Below, piece by piece: positions 52,700 to 61,427 of a stretch of DNA of 64,000 bases (the first letter of the stretch is position 1; each line of letters starts with the position of its first letter). Both the position numbers and the translations under genes were made by a program. Source of the DNA: Novosphingobium hassiacum (GTDB lineage: Bacteria > Pseudomonadota > Alphaproteobacteria > Sphingomonadales > Sphingomonadaceae); assembly GCF_014196055.1 (NCBI RefSeq), contig NZ_JACICY010000008.1:55487-119486 (forward strand), in the 5' to 3' direction. The notes beneath the pieces are model-generated. The model was not told the DNA's origin, searched no databases, and was given only the letters and a program-made list of their open reading frames with translations.

Positions 52700-53572
52700 A
52701 TGAAGCGCATCGCCATCTACCACCTCGAAACCTTGCTCTGGATCGCGCGCCTCGGCACGTTCCGTGCGGCGGCAGAGCGTCTGAACACCACGCAACCCGC
52801 CATATCCGCACGCGTCCGCGAAATCGAGGAGCAGCTTGGCATTGCACTCTTCCGGAGGGAAGGGCGAAATATGGTGCTCACCGCGCGCGGGCGGCGCTTG
52901 GTCAAGGAATGCGAGCCGCTGTGGGCAGGCTTCGAAAAGGCGCTGCTGACCGCCTCGGGCTTCGAAGGCGCAACCGGCACCGTGCGCATCGCCAGCGGCG
53001 AGATCGCGGCGGCATCGTGCCTGCCGGCGTTTGTCCACGCGGTAGAGCGCGACTTGCCGGGCGTCACGCTGGAGATCGAACTCGACCTGACGGCGCGGAT
53101 GTTGACCCAATTGTTGGGGGCCATGATCGACATGGCATTTCTGGCGGGGCCGGTCGCCAGCCCTGGCATCCGCACGGCAGAGATCGGCTCGGTCGGACTG
53201 GTCTGGGTGGCGAGCCGCGCCACCGCGCGGGCGGGCGGTTTCGTGCAAAGCCTGCCGGTGTGGTCGATCCCGAGCTATTCGCCGCTGCACGGGGTCATGA
53301 TGGAAACGCTGGCGTTGCACGGGATAACCCCGCGTTCGATCGGCACCTGCAACAACGTGCGCACGCTGATCGAGATCATCGGCGGCGGAGGCGGCGCGGC
53401 GGTCCTTCCCGAACCGATGGTGCGCGGGTTGCTGGAATCGGGCGAGTTGGCGGAGATCCTGCCACGGCCCACTCGCACGATCCGCTTCGAAGCCGCGATC
53501 CGCAGTACGGAGTGCGACCCGGTGGTGCTTGAACTGTTCCGGCGGGCGGGTGAATTGCGGATGGATGGGTGA
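52700..53572 (+). CDS. LysR-family transcriptional regulator
   Basis: The protein has 290 residues. The N-terminal winged helix is LETLLWIARLGTFRAAAERLNTTQPAISARVREIEEQLGI. The effector domain (GTVRIASGEIAAASCLPAFV) resembles the CbbR/GltC type. It is divergent from scoAB across a 99-nt region with a dyad and probably regulates that operon. The effector could be a CoA ester or ketone body; this is inferred. Confidence 0.9.
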   Translation: MKRIAIYHLETLLWIARLGTFRAAAERLNTTQPAISARVREIEEQLGIALFRREGRNMVLTARGRRLVKECEPLWAGFEKALLTASGFEGATGTVRIASGEIAAASCLPAFVHAVERDLPGVTLEIELDLTARMLTQLLGAMIDMAFLAGPVASPGIRTAEIGSVGLVWVASRATARAGGFVQSLPVWSIPSYSPLHGVMMETLALHGITPRSIGTCNNVRTLIEIIGGGGGAAVLPEPMVRGLLESGELAEILPRPTRTIRFEAAIRSTECDPVVLELFRRAGELRMDG

Positions 53573-53616
53573 GGGGAATTGCGTCCCCAACAAAAACCCG
53601 CGCCCCTGACTCCCAC

Positions 53617-53763
53617 CCGCTCATCCTGAGCCTGTCGAAGGACGCGCGCCAATCCCCGAACCGGGCGGAACCCCGCCACCCACACACCCCGCGGTACCTA
53701 GAGGTTGCAATCGCCCAGCCCAACGCCTGCGCGCATCCTTCGACAGGCTCAGGATGAGCGGGG
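53617..53763. repeat. Long-loop inverted repeat (family B)
   Basis: A segment around 53617-53650 (core TCATCCTGAGCCTGTCGAAG) and its inverse at about 53731-53763 form arms of about 30 bp with one mismatch, separated by about 80 nt. Such CCTGTCGAAGGA elements are common between genes in sphingomonads and relatives. The spacer shows no gene. Confidence 0.7.
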
Positions 53764-53832
53764 TTTCTTCTTTGAGCTATGGCAGGTTCTGGCGCGTCGC
53801 ATGGCTATGCGTTTTTGGCCGGAAAGGGGTGG

Positions 53833-54162
53833 CTAGATGCCGCTTTCCGCCTTCGAAAAGGGCAACGCTAGACCGTGGTCTTGCAGCACTTGCGTATAAA
53901 ACACTACCCGTCCCTCTAACGCGTCTACAAGTTCCTTCAGGTCGTGCCATTGGTCAGAATCTGGTTCTGCGCTCGCTAGTGCGTTCGAGGCCATGCGGCT
54001 CAAGTTGCGCAACGTATCGCCTTGGATCAATATTCCTGGAAACTTGCGGCCCGGATGCCGAATGATAGCGGCGTTGGACGCGTCGGAGTATATCTCAACC
54101 AGTTCTTTACGCATATTCGACTTGCATAGCAGGACATGCATGTCGGCGTAAGCGGCAGTCAT
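53833..54162 (-). CDS. Small conserved hypothetical protein (possible DUF6959)
   Basis: The protein has 109 residues. ELVEIYSDASNAAIIRHPGRKFPGILIQGDTL is a recognisable conserved block that I associate from memory with DUF6959. It has no signal or membrane segment. ATG 54162 has no clear Shine-Dalgarno site, and the GC content is lower than that of neighbours, so transfer is possible. It is flanked by repeat families B and C. Confidence 0.6.
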   Translation of the reverse strand: MTAAYADMHVLLCKSNMRKELVEIYSDASNAAIIRHPGRKFPGILIQGDTLRNLSRMASNALASAEPDSDQWHDLKELVDALEGRVVFYTQVLQDHGLALPFSKAESGI

Positions 54163-54190
54163 GGCGTCGTTCCCGGACAATCCGATTTCC

Positions 54191-54835
54191 TTAAAACCCA
54201 ACCCCCAACACCGCCCCCAATTCCGCCAGCGCCTGCTCGCCACTCGTCACCTTGATCGCCCGCATCCCCAGCGCCGCCGCAGGTTTGCAGTTGATCCCCA
54301 AGTCATCAAGATACACGCAGTCCTGCGGCGCCAATCCCATCAAATCACACATCATCAGGTAAATCCGCGGGTCGGGCTTGCGGGCGCCAGCCTTGCTGCT
54401 TTCGATCACATGCTCGAACCGCGCGAAGATCTGTTCGAGTTCGTCGCGGTTATCGGAACTGCGGGCCATGCCTGCGCCGTGGCCCGAGGGAACGTTGTTG
54501 GTGATGCAGCCCAACCGGTAGCCCTTGGCCTTCAGTGTATCGAGCGCGGCGACCATTGCCGGACGCACCGCGCCTGCCAGCACGGCGAGGACCGATGCGC
54601 CGTCGAGGTCATGGCCCAGCGCACGCGCTTCGGCAGCAAACCGCCGGTCAAATTCCTCAGCATCGATCTCTGCACGTTCGAACAGCGCCCAGGCATTGGT
54701 GTCGCCATGGCGGGCATTGACCTGCCGCACGAAATCCTGCGGCAACCCGCGCTCCGACTCCAGCCGGTTGAACGCCTCGAACGGCGACGAGGTAATCACC
54801 CCGCCGAAATCGAAAATCACCGCCGAATAGGGCAT
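54191..54835 (-). CDS. HAD-superfamily hydrolase
   Basis: The protein has 214 residues. Motif I is AVIFDFGGVITSS (Asp nucleophile), motif II is GCITNNV, and motif IV is CVYLDDLGINCKPAAALGM. This is the subfamily IA pattern of the epoxide-hydrolase N-terminal type. GGAGG lies just upstream of ATG 54835. Substrate unknown. It is probably a stand-alone gene after repeat C. Confidence 0.87.
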   Translation of the reverse strand: MPYSAVIFDFGGVITSSPFEAFNRLESERGLPQDFVRQVNARHGDTNAWALFERAEIDAEEFDRRFAAEARALGHDLDGASVLAVLAGAVRPAMVAALDTLKAKGYRLGCITNNVPSGHGAGMARSSDNRDELEQIFARFEHVIESSKAGARKPDPRIYLMMCDLMGLAPQDCVYLDDLGINCKPAAALGMRAIKVTSGEQALAELGAVLGVGF

Positions 54836-54860
54836 CCGTCCTCCTGAAGTCCCCAACTTT

Positions 54861-54955
54861 CGTCATTGCGAGGCCGAAGGCCGAAGCAATCCAGAGTTGT
54901 TGCGTCTGGCGCTCTGGATTGCTTCCCCCCGGCCTGCGCCGGGGTCGCAATGACG
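54861..54955. repeat. Inverted repeat CGTCATTGCGA / TCGCAATGACG (family C)
   Basis: The left part (54861-54896) and right part (54912-54955) share CGTCATTGCGA and GCAATCCAGAG in inverted order, giving a branched hairpin. The family is widespread between genes in proteobacteria. The rest of the 54836-55092 gap shows no gene. Confidence 0.75.
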
Positions 54956-55092
54956 AACCATAAGACGATGTTGCTTTAACCGATCGATGAACCCCGGCAA
55001 CTAATTCAGAATTGCAGCTCGATTTGACGCAGGTCATGGCGGGGCGCATCATCCGGGCAGACGGTAGGGCATCACAAGAGAGGACGATCCCC

Positions 55093-55872
55093 ATGCGCTC
55101 CATTCTTTGCCCGATCGACAGGTCCGAAACACTGGACGACCGCGTCGAAACCGCCCTCGCTCTCGCGCGTGCCATCGGTGGCCACGTTACCTTCCAGATC
55201 GCCACGCCGTTTGCGCAGATGGCGGTGTGGGAGCCGTTTGGAGGCGCGGCCATCTCTGCCACCGCGATCAGCGATGCGCGCGAACTGGACGAAAAGCTCG
55301 CCTGCGATCTCGACGCGCGCCTGGCCCCGCAGGATGTGCCGTTCGACGTGACGATCGACGATTCGGGACGAGTCGAAGCGGCCGCCGCAGCGGCGCGCTT
55401 TGCCGATGTGCTGGTCGCCACGCTCGATGATCCCGCGCTGGAGGAGATCGTGCTGTCGTTGCGGTGCCCGGTTCTGGCGGTGCCGCGCGGGGTTCAGATG
55501 CTGGCGTTCGACGCGCCGGTGCTGGTTGCCTGGGACGGCGGACACGAATCGGCCAATGCCGTGCGTGCCGCGCTGCCGCTGCTCGCCCGCGCGAGCGCGG
55601 TCCACCTCCTGACCGTGCGCGAAAAGGACGGCACGTTTCCCGCAGCCGACGCCGCCTGCTACCTTTCGCGCCACGACATTCATGCGCAAGTGCACGAGAA
55701 GGAACGCAATGGCTCGATCGCCTTCACCATTGAGGAATGCGCGCGCGAGGTCGGCGCAAGGCTTATTGTGATGGGCCTGTTCGGCCACAGCCGCTTGCGC
55801 GAATTGCTGATGGGCGGGGTTTCACGCGAAATGCTCGACCGGTCGCAGATCCCGCTGCTGCTGGCGCATTGA
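55093..55872 (+). CDS. Universal stress protein (two UspA domains)
   Basis: The protein has 259 residues. It reads as two tandem Usp folds: an N-terminal half starting ILCPIDRSETLDDRVETAL and a C-terminal half with APVLVAWDGGHESANAVRAALPLLA and LIVMGLFGHSRLRELLMGGVSREML, whose GxxGHSR segment is the ATP-binding signature. It is a cytoplasmic stress-response protein of unknown target. The ATG lies after AGAGAGGA. Confidence 0.87.
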   Translation: MRSILCPIDRSETLDDRVETALALARAIGGHVTFQIATPFAQMAVWEPFGGAAISATAISDARELDEKLACDLDARLAPQDVPFDVTIDDSGRVEAAAAAARFADVLVATLDDPALEEIVLSLRCPVLAVPRGVQMLAFDAPVLVAWDGGHESANAVRAALPLLARASAVHLLTVREKDGTFPAADAACYLSRHDIHAQVHEKERNGSIAFTIEECAREVGARLIVMGLFGHSRLRELLMGGVSREMLDRSQIPLLLAH

Positions 55873-55901
55873 GGCTTGGCACGCGCGGTGCGGGCGCAGA
55901 C

Positions 55902-56363
55902 ATGGCGGGCATGAGATGTCCCGCCGCACTTGTCGCCCCGCTCCTGGTGGTCGCCCTGATCACTGGCTGTTCGCCCGCGCCCGAGGCCGAGCCTTCGGAG
56001 CGTGCGAGTGAACCCGCGCCCGTGTCCATGCCGACGTCGGCCGAAACGCCTGTCACCCCGCCGCCGATCTTGACGACCGTCCCGCAGAAGTTCCGCGCGC
56101 TCGGCACAGAACCGTTCTGGTCGGCGGAGGTCGAGGGCACCCGGCTGACCTACACCACGCCGGTGACTCAGGAAGGCGCGACCATCAGCATAGTCCGCAA
56201 GGACGCGGGCAAGCGCGCGCTTTACACCGGCAGCATCGGCGGGAAGCCGCTGGAACTGGAAATATGGCGTGAAACCTGCTCGGATGGGATGTCGGATGCC
56301 GACTACCCATTCACCGTGATTCGCCGCATCGGGCCCGATACCCAGCGTGGCTGCGCCCGCTGA
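55902..56363 (+). CDS. Lipoprotein with COG3650-like domain
   Basis: The protein has 153 residues. The signal ends ITGC (Cys23), a lipobox. A Pro/Thr/Glu-rich linker leads to a small beta domain with FRALGTEPFWSAEVEGTRLTY and CSDGMSDADYPFTVI, the pattern of the COG3650 heat-shock/HslJ-like membrane-associated family. Its role is unknown. It follows the stress protein by 29 nt and may be in the same unit. A second ATG at 55911 is possible. Confidence 0.75.
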   Translation: MAGMRCPAALVAPLLVVALITGCSPAPEAEPSERASEPAPVSMPTSAETPVTPPPILTTVPQKFRALGTEPFWSAEVEGTRLTYTTPVTQEGATISIVRKDAGKRALYTGSIGGKPLELEIWRETCSDGMSDADYPFTVIRRIGPDTQRGCAR

Positions 56364-56605
56364 CCTGTCATTTCGGGCGGTTCGCACTTGCAGCACGGCA
56401 GTCGCCGCCTCACGAAATCCGAGGCGGATCAATAGGATGGGATCGTTCAGTTTCCTTTGAAACAACTATAAAACCCTAGTAAAACAGAGAGGTAGGAGGG
56501 CGTTTGCAAAAAATGCACACGCAATTGCCCATTTCGCACTTGCACAAAAATAGGGTGAGGGGCATACAGATATTGCCTTTCAGGCATCCTCTCCCAAAAC
56601 TTTCC
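56364..56605 (+). ncRNA. Possible small RNA upstream of the CDC48 gene
   Basis: This stretch has no gene and is less GC-rich than its surroundings. TATAAAA (56468-56474) could be a -10 box. TGCCT at 56575-56579 and AGGCA at 56582-56586 form a small stem, followed by CCTCTCCC and then a strong terminator (56606-56637). A short transcript of about 160 nt would result. I do not match it to a named RNA family. It could instead be a leader of the CDC48 gene. Confidence 0.35.
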
Positions 56606-56637
56606 GGCCTGGCGGGCAACTGCCGGGCCATTTTTTT
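56606..56637 (+). terminator. Rho-independent terminator
   Basis: GGCCTGGCGG (56606-56615) pairs with CTGCCGGGCC (56620-56629), 10 bp with two G-U pairs and a GCAA loop, followed by A and seven T. It ends whatever is transcribed from the preceding gap or from the lipoprotein gene. From 56638 to 56777 I see nothing but the CDC48 leader. Confidence 0.8.
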
Positions 56638-56777
56638 GTCTTTCAATCTGCGGGTTACGGGTTGTCGAGCCCTGTCTGCCGCAGCCCCGGCAACCATCGC
56701 GCCACTCCCGCGTTTGAAAACCCGACGCCGGGTTCCCACATCGGTCCCTGACGGCTGATCAAGGGGAATTCAAACTC

Positions 56778-59093
56778 ATGGCAGATGCGGCAACCGATAC
56801 CCGGACCGACGCGCGCACGTTGCGGCTGCAGGTCGCAGGCGCGCGACAGGAAGAAAGCGGACACGGCATTGCCCGCATCAGCCGACACCTGATGTCGCAA
56901 TTGGGTGTGACCGAGGGCGATGTGATCGAGATCGTGGGTAAGCGCTCGACCGCTGCGCGCGTGATTCAGCCCTATCCCGAAGACGAAGGCCTTGAGCTCA
57001 TCCGTCTCGACGGCTTGCAGCGCGCCAATGCCGATGTCGGATCGGGCGAACATGTCGAGGTCCGCAAGGTCGATTCGCGCCCGGCGCAGCGCGTGGTGTT
57101 CGCGCCGGCGCAGAAGGACTTGCGTCTGCAGGGGCCTGCGGTTGCCCTGAAGCGTAACTTCGCCGGGCGTCCGCTGGTCATGGGCGATCTTGTCGCCACC
57201 GCCGGCCAGCAGCAGGTCAGCCGCGACGACATGCCGCCGCAATTGCGCCAGATGCTCAACGCGCCAGCCTTTGCACTGACCCAGATCCGCCTGACTGTCG
57301 TCTCGACCGTGCCCAAGGGCGTGGTCCACATCGACGAGAACACCGAAGTCGAACTGCGGCCAGAATACGAGGAGCCGCGTTCGAGCCGCGCCGACGTCAA
57401 CTACGACGACGTCGGCGGCATGGGCGATACCATCCGCCAGTTGCGCGAGATGGTCGAACTGCCGCTGCGCTACCCCGAACTGTTCACCCGCCTCGGCGTC
57501 GATCCGCCCAAGGGGGTGTTGCTGCATGGTCCGCCGGGAACCGGGAAGACACGCCTGGCCCGCGCGGTCGCCAACGAAAGCGACGCCGCGTTCTTCACCA
57601 TCAACGGCCCCGAGATCATGGGCTCGGCCTATGGCGAGAGCGAAAAGCGCCTGCGCGAAGTGTTCGAGGAGGCGACCAAGGCCGCGCCTTCGATCATCTT
57701 CATCGACGAGATCGATTCGATCGCGCCCAAGCGCAGCGAAGTTCACGGCGAGGCGGAGAAGCGCTTGGTTGCGCAACTGCTCACGCTGATGGACGGGCTG
57801 CATGCCCGCTCGAACCTCGTCGTCATCGCCGCGACCAACCGGCCCGATGCGATCGATGAGGCGCTGCGTCGTCCCGGCCGTTTTGACCGTGAGATCGTGG
57901 TCGGGGTGCCTGACGAATCGGGCCGCCGCGAGATCTTCGGCATCCATACCCGCGGCATGCCGCTGGCTGAGGACGTCGATCTCAAGGAGCTGGCGCGGAC
58001 TACGCACGGTTTCGTTGGTGCAGACATCGCCGCACTGGCGCGTGAGGCCGCGATCGATGCCGTGCGCCGGATCATGCCCAAGCTCGACTTCGAACAGCAG
58101 ACCGTTCCGCAGGAGGTGCTGGACGACTTGCGTGTCGAGCGCGAGGACTTCGTCAAGGCGCTGAAGCGCGTGCAGCCCTCGGCCATGCGCGAAGTCATGG
58201 TTCAGGCCCCGACCGTCGGCTGGGCCGACATCGGCGGGCTCGACGATGCTCAGGAAAAGCTGCGCGAAGGCGTCGAACTTCCCCTGAAGAACCCCGACGC
58301 GTTCCACCGCCTCGGCATCCGACCGGCCAAGGGCTTTCTGCTCTATGGCCCGCCCGGAACCGGCAAGACGCTACTCGCCAAAGCCGTCGCCAAGGAAGCC
58401 GAGGCGAACTTCATCGCGATCAAATCGTCCGATCTCCTGTCCAAATGGTACGGCGAGAGCGAGCAACAGATCGCGCGGCTGTTCGCCCGTGCCCGTCAGG
58501 TGGCACCGTGCATCGTGTTCATCGACGAGATCGACAGCCTCGTGCCTGCACGCGGCAGCGGGCAGGGTGAGCCGCAAGTCACGGCGCGGGTGGTCAACAC
58601 CATTCTTGCCGAGATGGATGGTCTTGAAGAGCTGCAGTCGGTCATCGTCATCGGCGCGACCAACCGGCCCAACCTTGTCGATCCGGCGCTGCTTCGGCCA
58701 GGGCGGTTTGACGAACTGGTCTATGTCGGCACGCCCAGCGTCGAAGGGCGCGCGCGCATCCTTGGTATCCACACCAAGGCGATGCCGTTGGCTGGCGACG
58801 TCGATCTGGGCAAGATCGCGGCTGCGACAGACCGCTTCACCGGTGCGGATCTGGAGGACGTCGTCCGCCGTGCAGGCCTCAACGCGATCCGTCGTGCGGG
58901 CGGCGAAGTGCGCGAGGTGACAGCGGCAGACTTTGCCGATGCGCTGGAAGATTCCCGCGCCACGGTCACGTTGCAGATGGAAGAAGAGTACGGCCGGATG
59001 AAGGGCGAGCTCAAGAAGCGCGCGATGGAACCCGGCCCCTTGGGCTTCATTGTACCCGGGATGGTTCAGCCGACCCGCGAATCGAAGCATTGA
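56778..59093 (+). CDS. CDC48/p97-like AAA ATPase
   Basis: The protein has 771 residues. The N-terminal double-psi-barrel domain (LRLQVAGARQEESGHGIARISRHLM) resembles archaeal VAT/CDC48. Domain D1 has Walker A GPPGTGKT near 253 and Walker B IIFIDEIDSIAPKR; D2 has Walker A near 524 and Walker B IVFIDEIDSLVPARG, plus the D2 arginine fingers in LRPGRFDELVYVG. Both ATPase rings look active. Archaeal and eukaryotic relatives unfold proteins. The gene stands alone after a terminator. Confidence 0.92.
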   Translation: MADAATDTRTDARTLRLQVAGARQEESGHGIARISRHLMSQLGVTEGDVIEIVGKRSTAARVIQPYPEDEGLELIRLDGLQRANADVGSGEHVEVRKVDSRPAQRVVFAPAQKDLRLQGPAVALKRNFAGRPLVMGDLVATAGQQQVSRDDMPPQLRQMLNAPAFALTQIRLTVVSTVPKGVVHIDENTEVELRPEYEEPRSSRADVNYDDVGGMGDTIRQLREMVELPLRYPELFTRLGVDPPKGVLLHGPPGTGKTRLARAVANESDAAFFTINGPEIMGSAYGESEKRLREVFEEATKAAPSIIFIDEIDSIAPKRSEVHGEAEKRLVAQLLTLMDGLHARSNLVVIAATNRPDAIDEALRRPGRFDREIVVGVPDESGRREIFGIHTRGMPLAEDVDLKELARTTHGFVGADIAALAREAAIDAVRRIMPKLDFEQQTVPQEVLDDLRVEREDFVKALKRVQPSAMREVMVQAPTVGWADIGGLDDAQEKLREGVELPLKNPDAFHRLGIRPAKGFLLYGPPGTGKTLLAKAVAKEAEANFIAIKSSDLLSKWYGESEQQIARLFARARQVAPCIVFIDEIDSLVPARGSGQGEPQVTARVVNTILAEMDGLEELQSVIVIGATNRPNLVDPALLRPGRFDELVYVGTPSVEGRARILGIHTKAMPLAGDVDLGKIAAATDRFTGADLEDVVRRAGLNAIRRAGGEVREVTAADFADALEDSRATVTLQMEEEYGRMKGELKKRAMEPGPLGFIVPGMVQPTRESKH

Positions 59094-59114
59094 CTTTCCC
59101 GCAGGCGAGGGCGC

Positions 59115-60431
59115 TCAGGCGTCCTCGCCTGTCAGCGGGAAGTTCATCTCGACCAGTATACCGTCCTCACCGAACGAGCGGGCGATTGTCCCGCCCAACT
59201 GGCGCTCGGACGAACGAATAAGCGCCGAGCCAAAGCCCTCGCGTCCCGGCTCTGCCACGACGCCCGCCTGGCCATGCTCTTCCCATCGGACATGCGCGCG
59301 GCCATCGACGTTTTCCCAGGTCACGCGGAGCAATCCGCCCGGTTGCGACCATGCGCCATACTTGACCGCGTTGGTCACCAGTTCGTGCAGCACCAGCCCC
59401 AGCGGGACCGCATGCCGCCCCGGCAGCACCAGTTCGCCGCCTGATAGCTCGCACCGTTCGCTACTCGATTTGTAGGGCGCGATTACCTTGCCGATCAGGT
59501 CGGCGAAATCGACCGTCTGCGCCTGGCCCGTGCCTTGGGTAACCTCGTGCGCGGTAACGAGTGCGTGGATGCGCTTGGCGATGCGGTCCACCGCAGGCGC
59601 TGCCGCAGTATCGCCGCGCGCCGACATCTTCACGATCGCGAGGATGACAGCGAACAGGTTCTTGACGCGGTGGTTCAGTTCCTTGGCGAGCAGGTCGGCC
59701 CGGTCGCGTGCCGCGGATATCGCTGCCGCACCCTCAGCGAGCGCTTCGGCCTCGGCTTTGCGAATCGCCTGCCACAGCCCGAGCGCCAGCGCGCAGACGA
59801 TCACCACGAACAGCGCGGCAAGCGAGGGCAGGATGCGCGCCTCGGCCAGTGCTGCCGACTGCACCGCTTCATCAAGTCGCGCACGTTCGATCGCCTCGAG
59901 CTTGGCCACCGCGCGGCGCATGCCTTCCATCGCCAGCTGGCCCTCGTCAGACAGCACCCGCGCGTGTGCATCGGGTATCCGCCGCTGCTGCACCAGTTCG
60001 ATCACGCCCGTCATCTCGGCCCACTTGGCATCGCCCAGCCGCGCGATCTCGGCCAGCAGCCGCTCCTGCTCGGCGGGCAAATCGTCGCCCATCTGCTCGC
60101 GCAGCCGCGCCAATTCGAAGGTGTAGCGCCGCTGCCCATCGAGATAGGGCGCAAGATACCGTGAATCGCTGGTGATGAAGTAGCCGCGTTGTCCGGTCTC
60201 GCCGCTGATCGTCGAGCGCACGATTTCGTCGATCGAAGCAAGGATGCCGCTGGTACGGGCCGCTTGCTGGCGCTGGCTGCGTTCCGCCTCTACCGTCGTC
60301 AGGATCAGCGCGAAGGTGCCGAGCAGCGCCAGGGCCACAACGGCGAACAGCGCCAGCGTCGGGATTCGCGGGGCCCGCTGCCACCAATGCGCCCTGACCT
60401 GGTCCTGGCTCGGGTCGTTTCCCTGATTCAT
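59115..60431 (-). CDS. CHASE3-domain histidine kinase (HWE/HisKA_2 type)
   Basis: The protein has 438 residues. Two transmembrane helices ([20 protein letters not shown] and [21 protein letters not shown]) flank a periplasmic CHASE3 domain ([23 protein letters not shown]). The kinase core has [17 protein letters not shown] with the phosphorylated His and the ATPase motif [17 protein letters not shown]. Such kinases usually feed the general stress response of alphaproteobacteria. No response regulator is adjacent. ATG 60431 is the start. Confidence 0.9.
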   Translation of the reverse strand: MNQGNDPSQDQVRAHWWQRAPRIPTLALFAVVALALLGTFALILTTVEAERSQRQQAARTSGILASIDEIVRSTISGETGQRGYFITSDSRYLAPYLDGQRRYTFELARLREQMGDDLPAEQERLLAEIARLGDAKWAEMTGVIELVQQRRIPDAHARVLSDEGQLAMEGMRRAVAKLEAIERARLDEAVQSAALAEARILPSLAALFVVIVCALALGLWQAIRKAEAEALAEGAAAISAARDRADLLAKELNHRVKNLFAVILAIVKMSARGDTAAAPAVDRIAKRIHALVTAHEVTQGTGQAQTVDFADLIGKVIAPYKSSSERCELSGGELVLPGRHAVPLGLVLHELVTNAVKYGAWSQPGGLLRVTWENVDGRAHVRWEEHGQAGVVAEPGREGFGSALIRSSERQLGGTIARSFGEDGILVEMNFPLTGEDA

Positions 60432-60596
60432 CCATGTGCCGTAACCGTTCCGCGCCCGCCTCGCAACGCATTGGAGCGGTTTGTCCAAGGCTTGACGCAA
60501 GTGCCCGGTTCGCCTATCGGCCACCCCCTGATTACGGCACGTCGCGCTTGCGGCGATGATCGCCTGTTCACCGATTCTATTGAGAAGAGCAAACCG

Positions 60597-60731
60597 ATGA
60601 AGCGCACTTTCCAGCCCAGCAATCTCGTACGCGCCCGTCGCCACGGCTTCCGTACCCGCTCGGCTACTCCGGGTGGTCGCAAGATTCTCGCAGCCCGCCG
60701 TTCGCGCGGTCGCAAGAAGCTGTCGGCCTGA
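60597..60731 (+). CDS. rpmH: Ribosomal protein L34
   Basis: The protein has 44 residues: [20 protein letters not shown] followed by an Arg/Lys-rich end, an exact L34 match in length and pattern. It lies on the 50S subunit near the exit. It begins the rpmH-rnpA-yidD-yidC cluster. GAGAAGAG is the probable Shine-Dalgarno site. Confidence 0.97.
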   Translation: MKRTFQPSNLVRARRHGFRTRSATPGGRKILAARRSRGRKKLSA

Positions 60732-60769
60732 CCACAGGCGTCCGTCCTCCGGAACCGGCGGTTGAGGGC

Positions 60770-61162
60770 ATGACCCGAATCGCCCCGATCCGGAAGCGGG
60801 CGGACTTCGTTGCTGCAAACCACGGGATCCGGGTCGCAAGGCCCGGATTCGTGCTGTTGGTAAAGACCGAATCGGCCCCGGCCGACGAAGCCGACATGCG
60901 CTTCGGGGTCACGGTTACCAAGAAGATCGGCAACGCGGTCGTTCGCAATCGCATGAAACGCCGCTTCCGCGCGCTCTTGCGCGATGCTCTGCCGCAAGCG
61001 GGTATTTCCGGCGCTGATCACGTGATGATCGGACGCGAAGGTGGGGTCGAGCGCGATTTTGCGATGTTGCGCGATGAACTGGCCGTTGCGCTTTCGCGCG
61101 CTGCTGAAGGCAAGGGTGATCCGCCGAGGAAGCGCGGCGGTCCGCGCAAGCCACGCAAGTGA
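60770..61162 (+). CDS. rnpA: Ribonuclease P protein component
   Basis: The protein has 130 residues. [29 protein letters not shown] is the RNR motif of RnpA, which binds the RNase P RNA and pre-tRNA leaders. The C-terminus is a basic tail ([13 protein letters not shown]) not seen in all species. The stop overlaps yidD by 4 nt. Confidence 0.95.
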   Translation: MTRIAPIRKRADFVAANHGIRVARPGFVLLVKTESAPADEADMRFGVTVTKKIGNAVVRNRMKRRFRALLRDALPQAGISGADHVMIGREGGVERDFAMLRDELAVALSRAAEGKGDPPRKRGGPRKPRK

Positions 61163-61368
61163 AACGCCTGCTCATCCTCATCGCGCGGGGCTGGCAACTC
61201 GGCCCCTCGCGCGTGCTTCCGCCCTCGTGCCGCTATGCTCCGTCGTGTTCGCAATACGCGATCGAGGCGGTCGAAAAGCACGGCGCGATTAAGGGTGGCT
61301 GGCTGGCGACGAAGCGGCTATTGCGCTGCCACCCATGGGGCGGCCACGGCTATGACCCGGTTCCCTGA
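61159..61368 (+). CDS. yidD: Membrane protein insertion efficiency factor YidD
   Basis: The protein has 69 residues from GTG 61159 overlapping the rnpA stop. [26 protein letters not shown] carries the conserved cysteines and [17 protein letters not shown] is the family C-terminus. It helps YidC insert membrane proteins. It precedes yidC by 59 nt. Confidence 0.95.
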   Translation: MKRLLILIARGWQLGPSRVLPPSCRYAPSCSQYAIEAVEKHGAIKGGWLATKRLLRCHPWGGHGYDPVP

Positions 61369-61427
61369 CCGCATGAATTTCCAGCGCCGCCGACAACGTG
61401 GCCACGACTGACAGGACGTAAACGACG

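Noticed and set aside
56655..58307. Minus-strand 550-codon open frame across the CDC48 gene
   Set aside because: Shadow of CDC48; Arg/His-rich with no recognisable domain.
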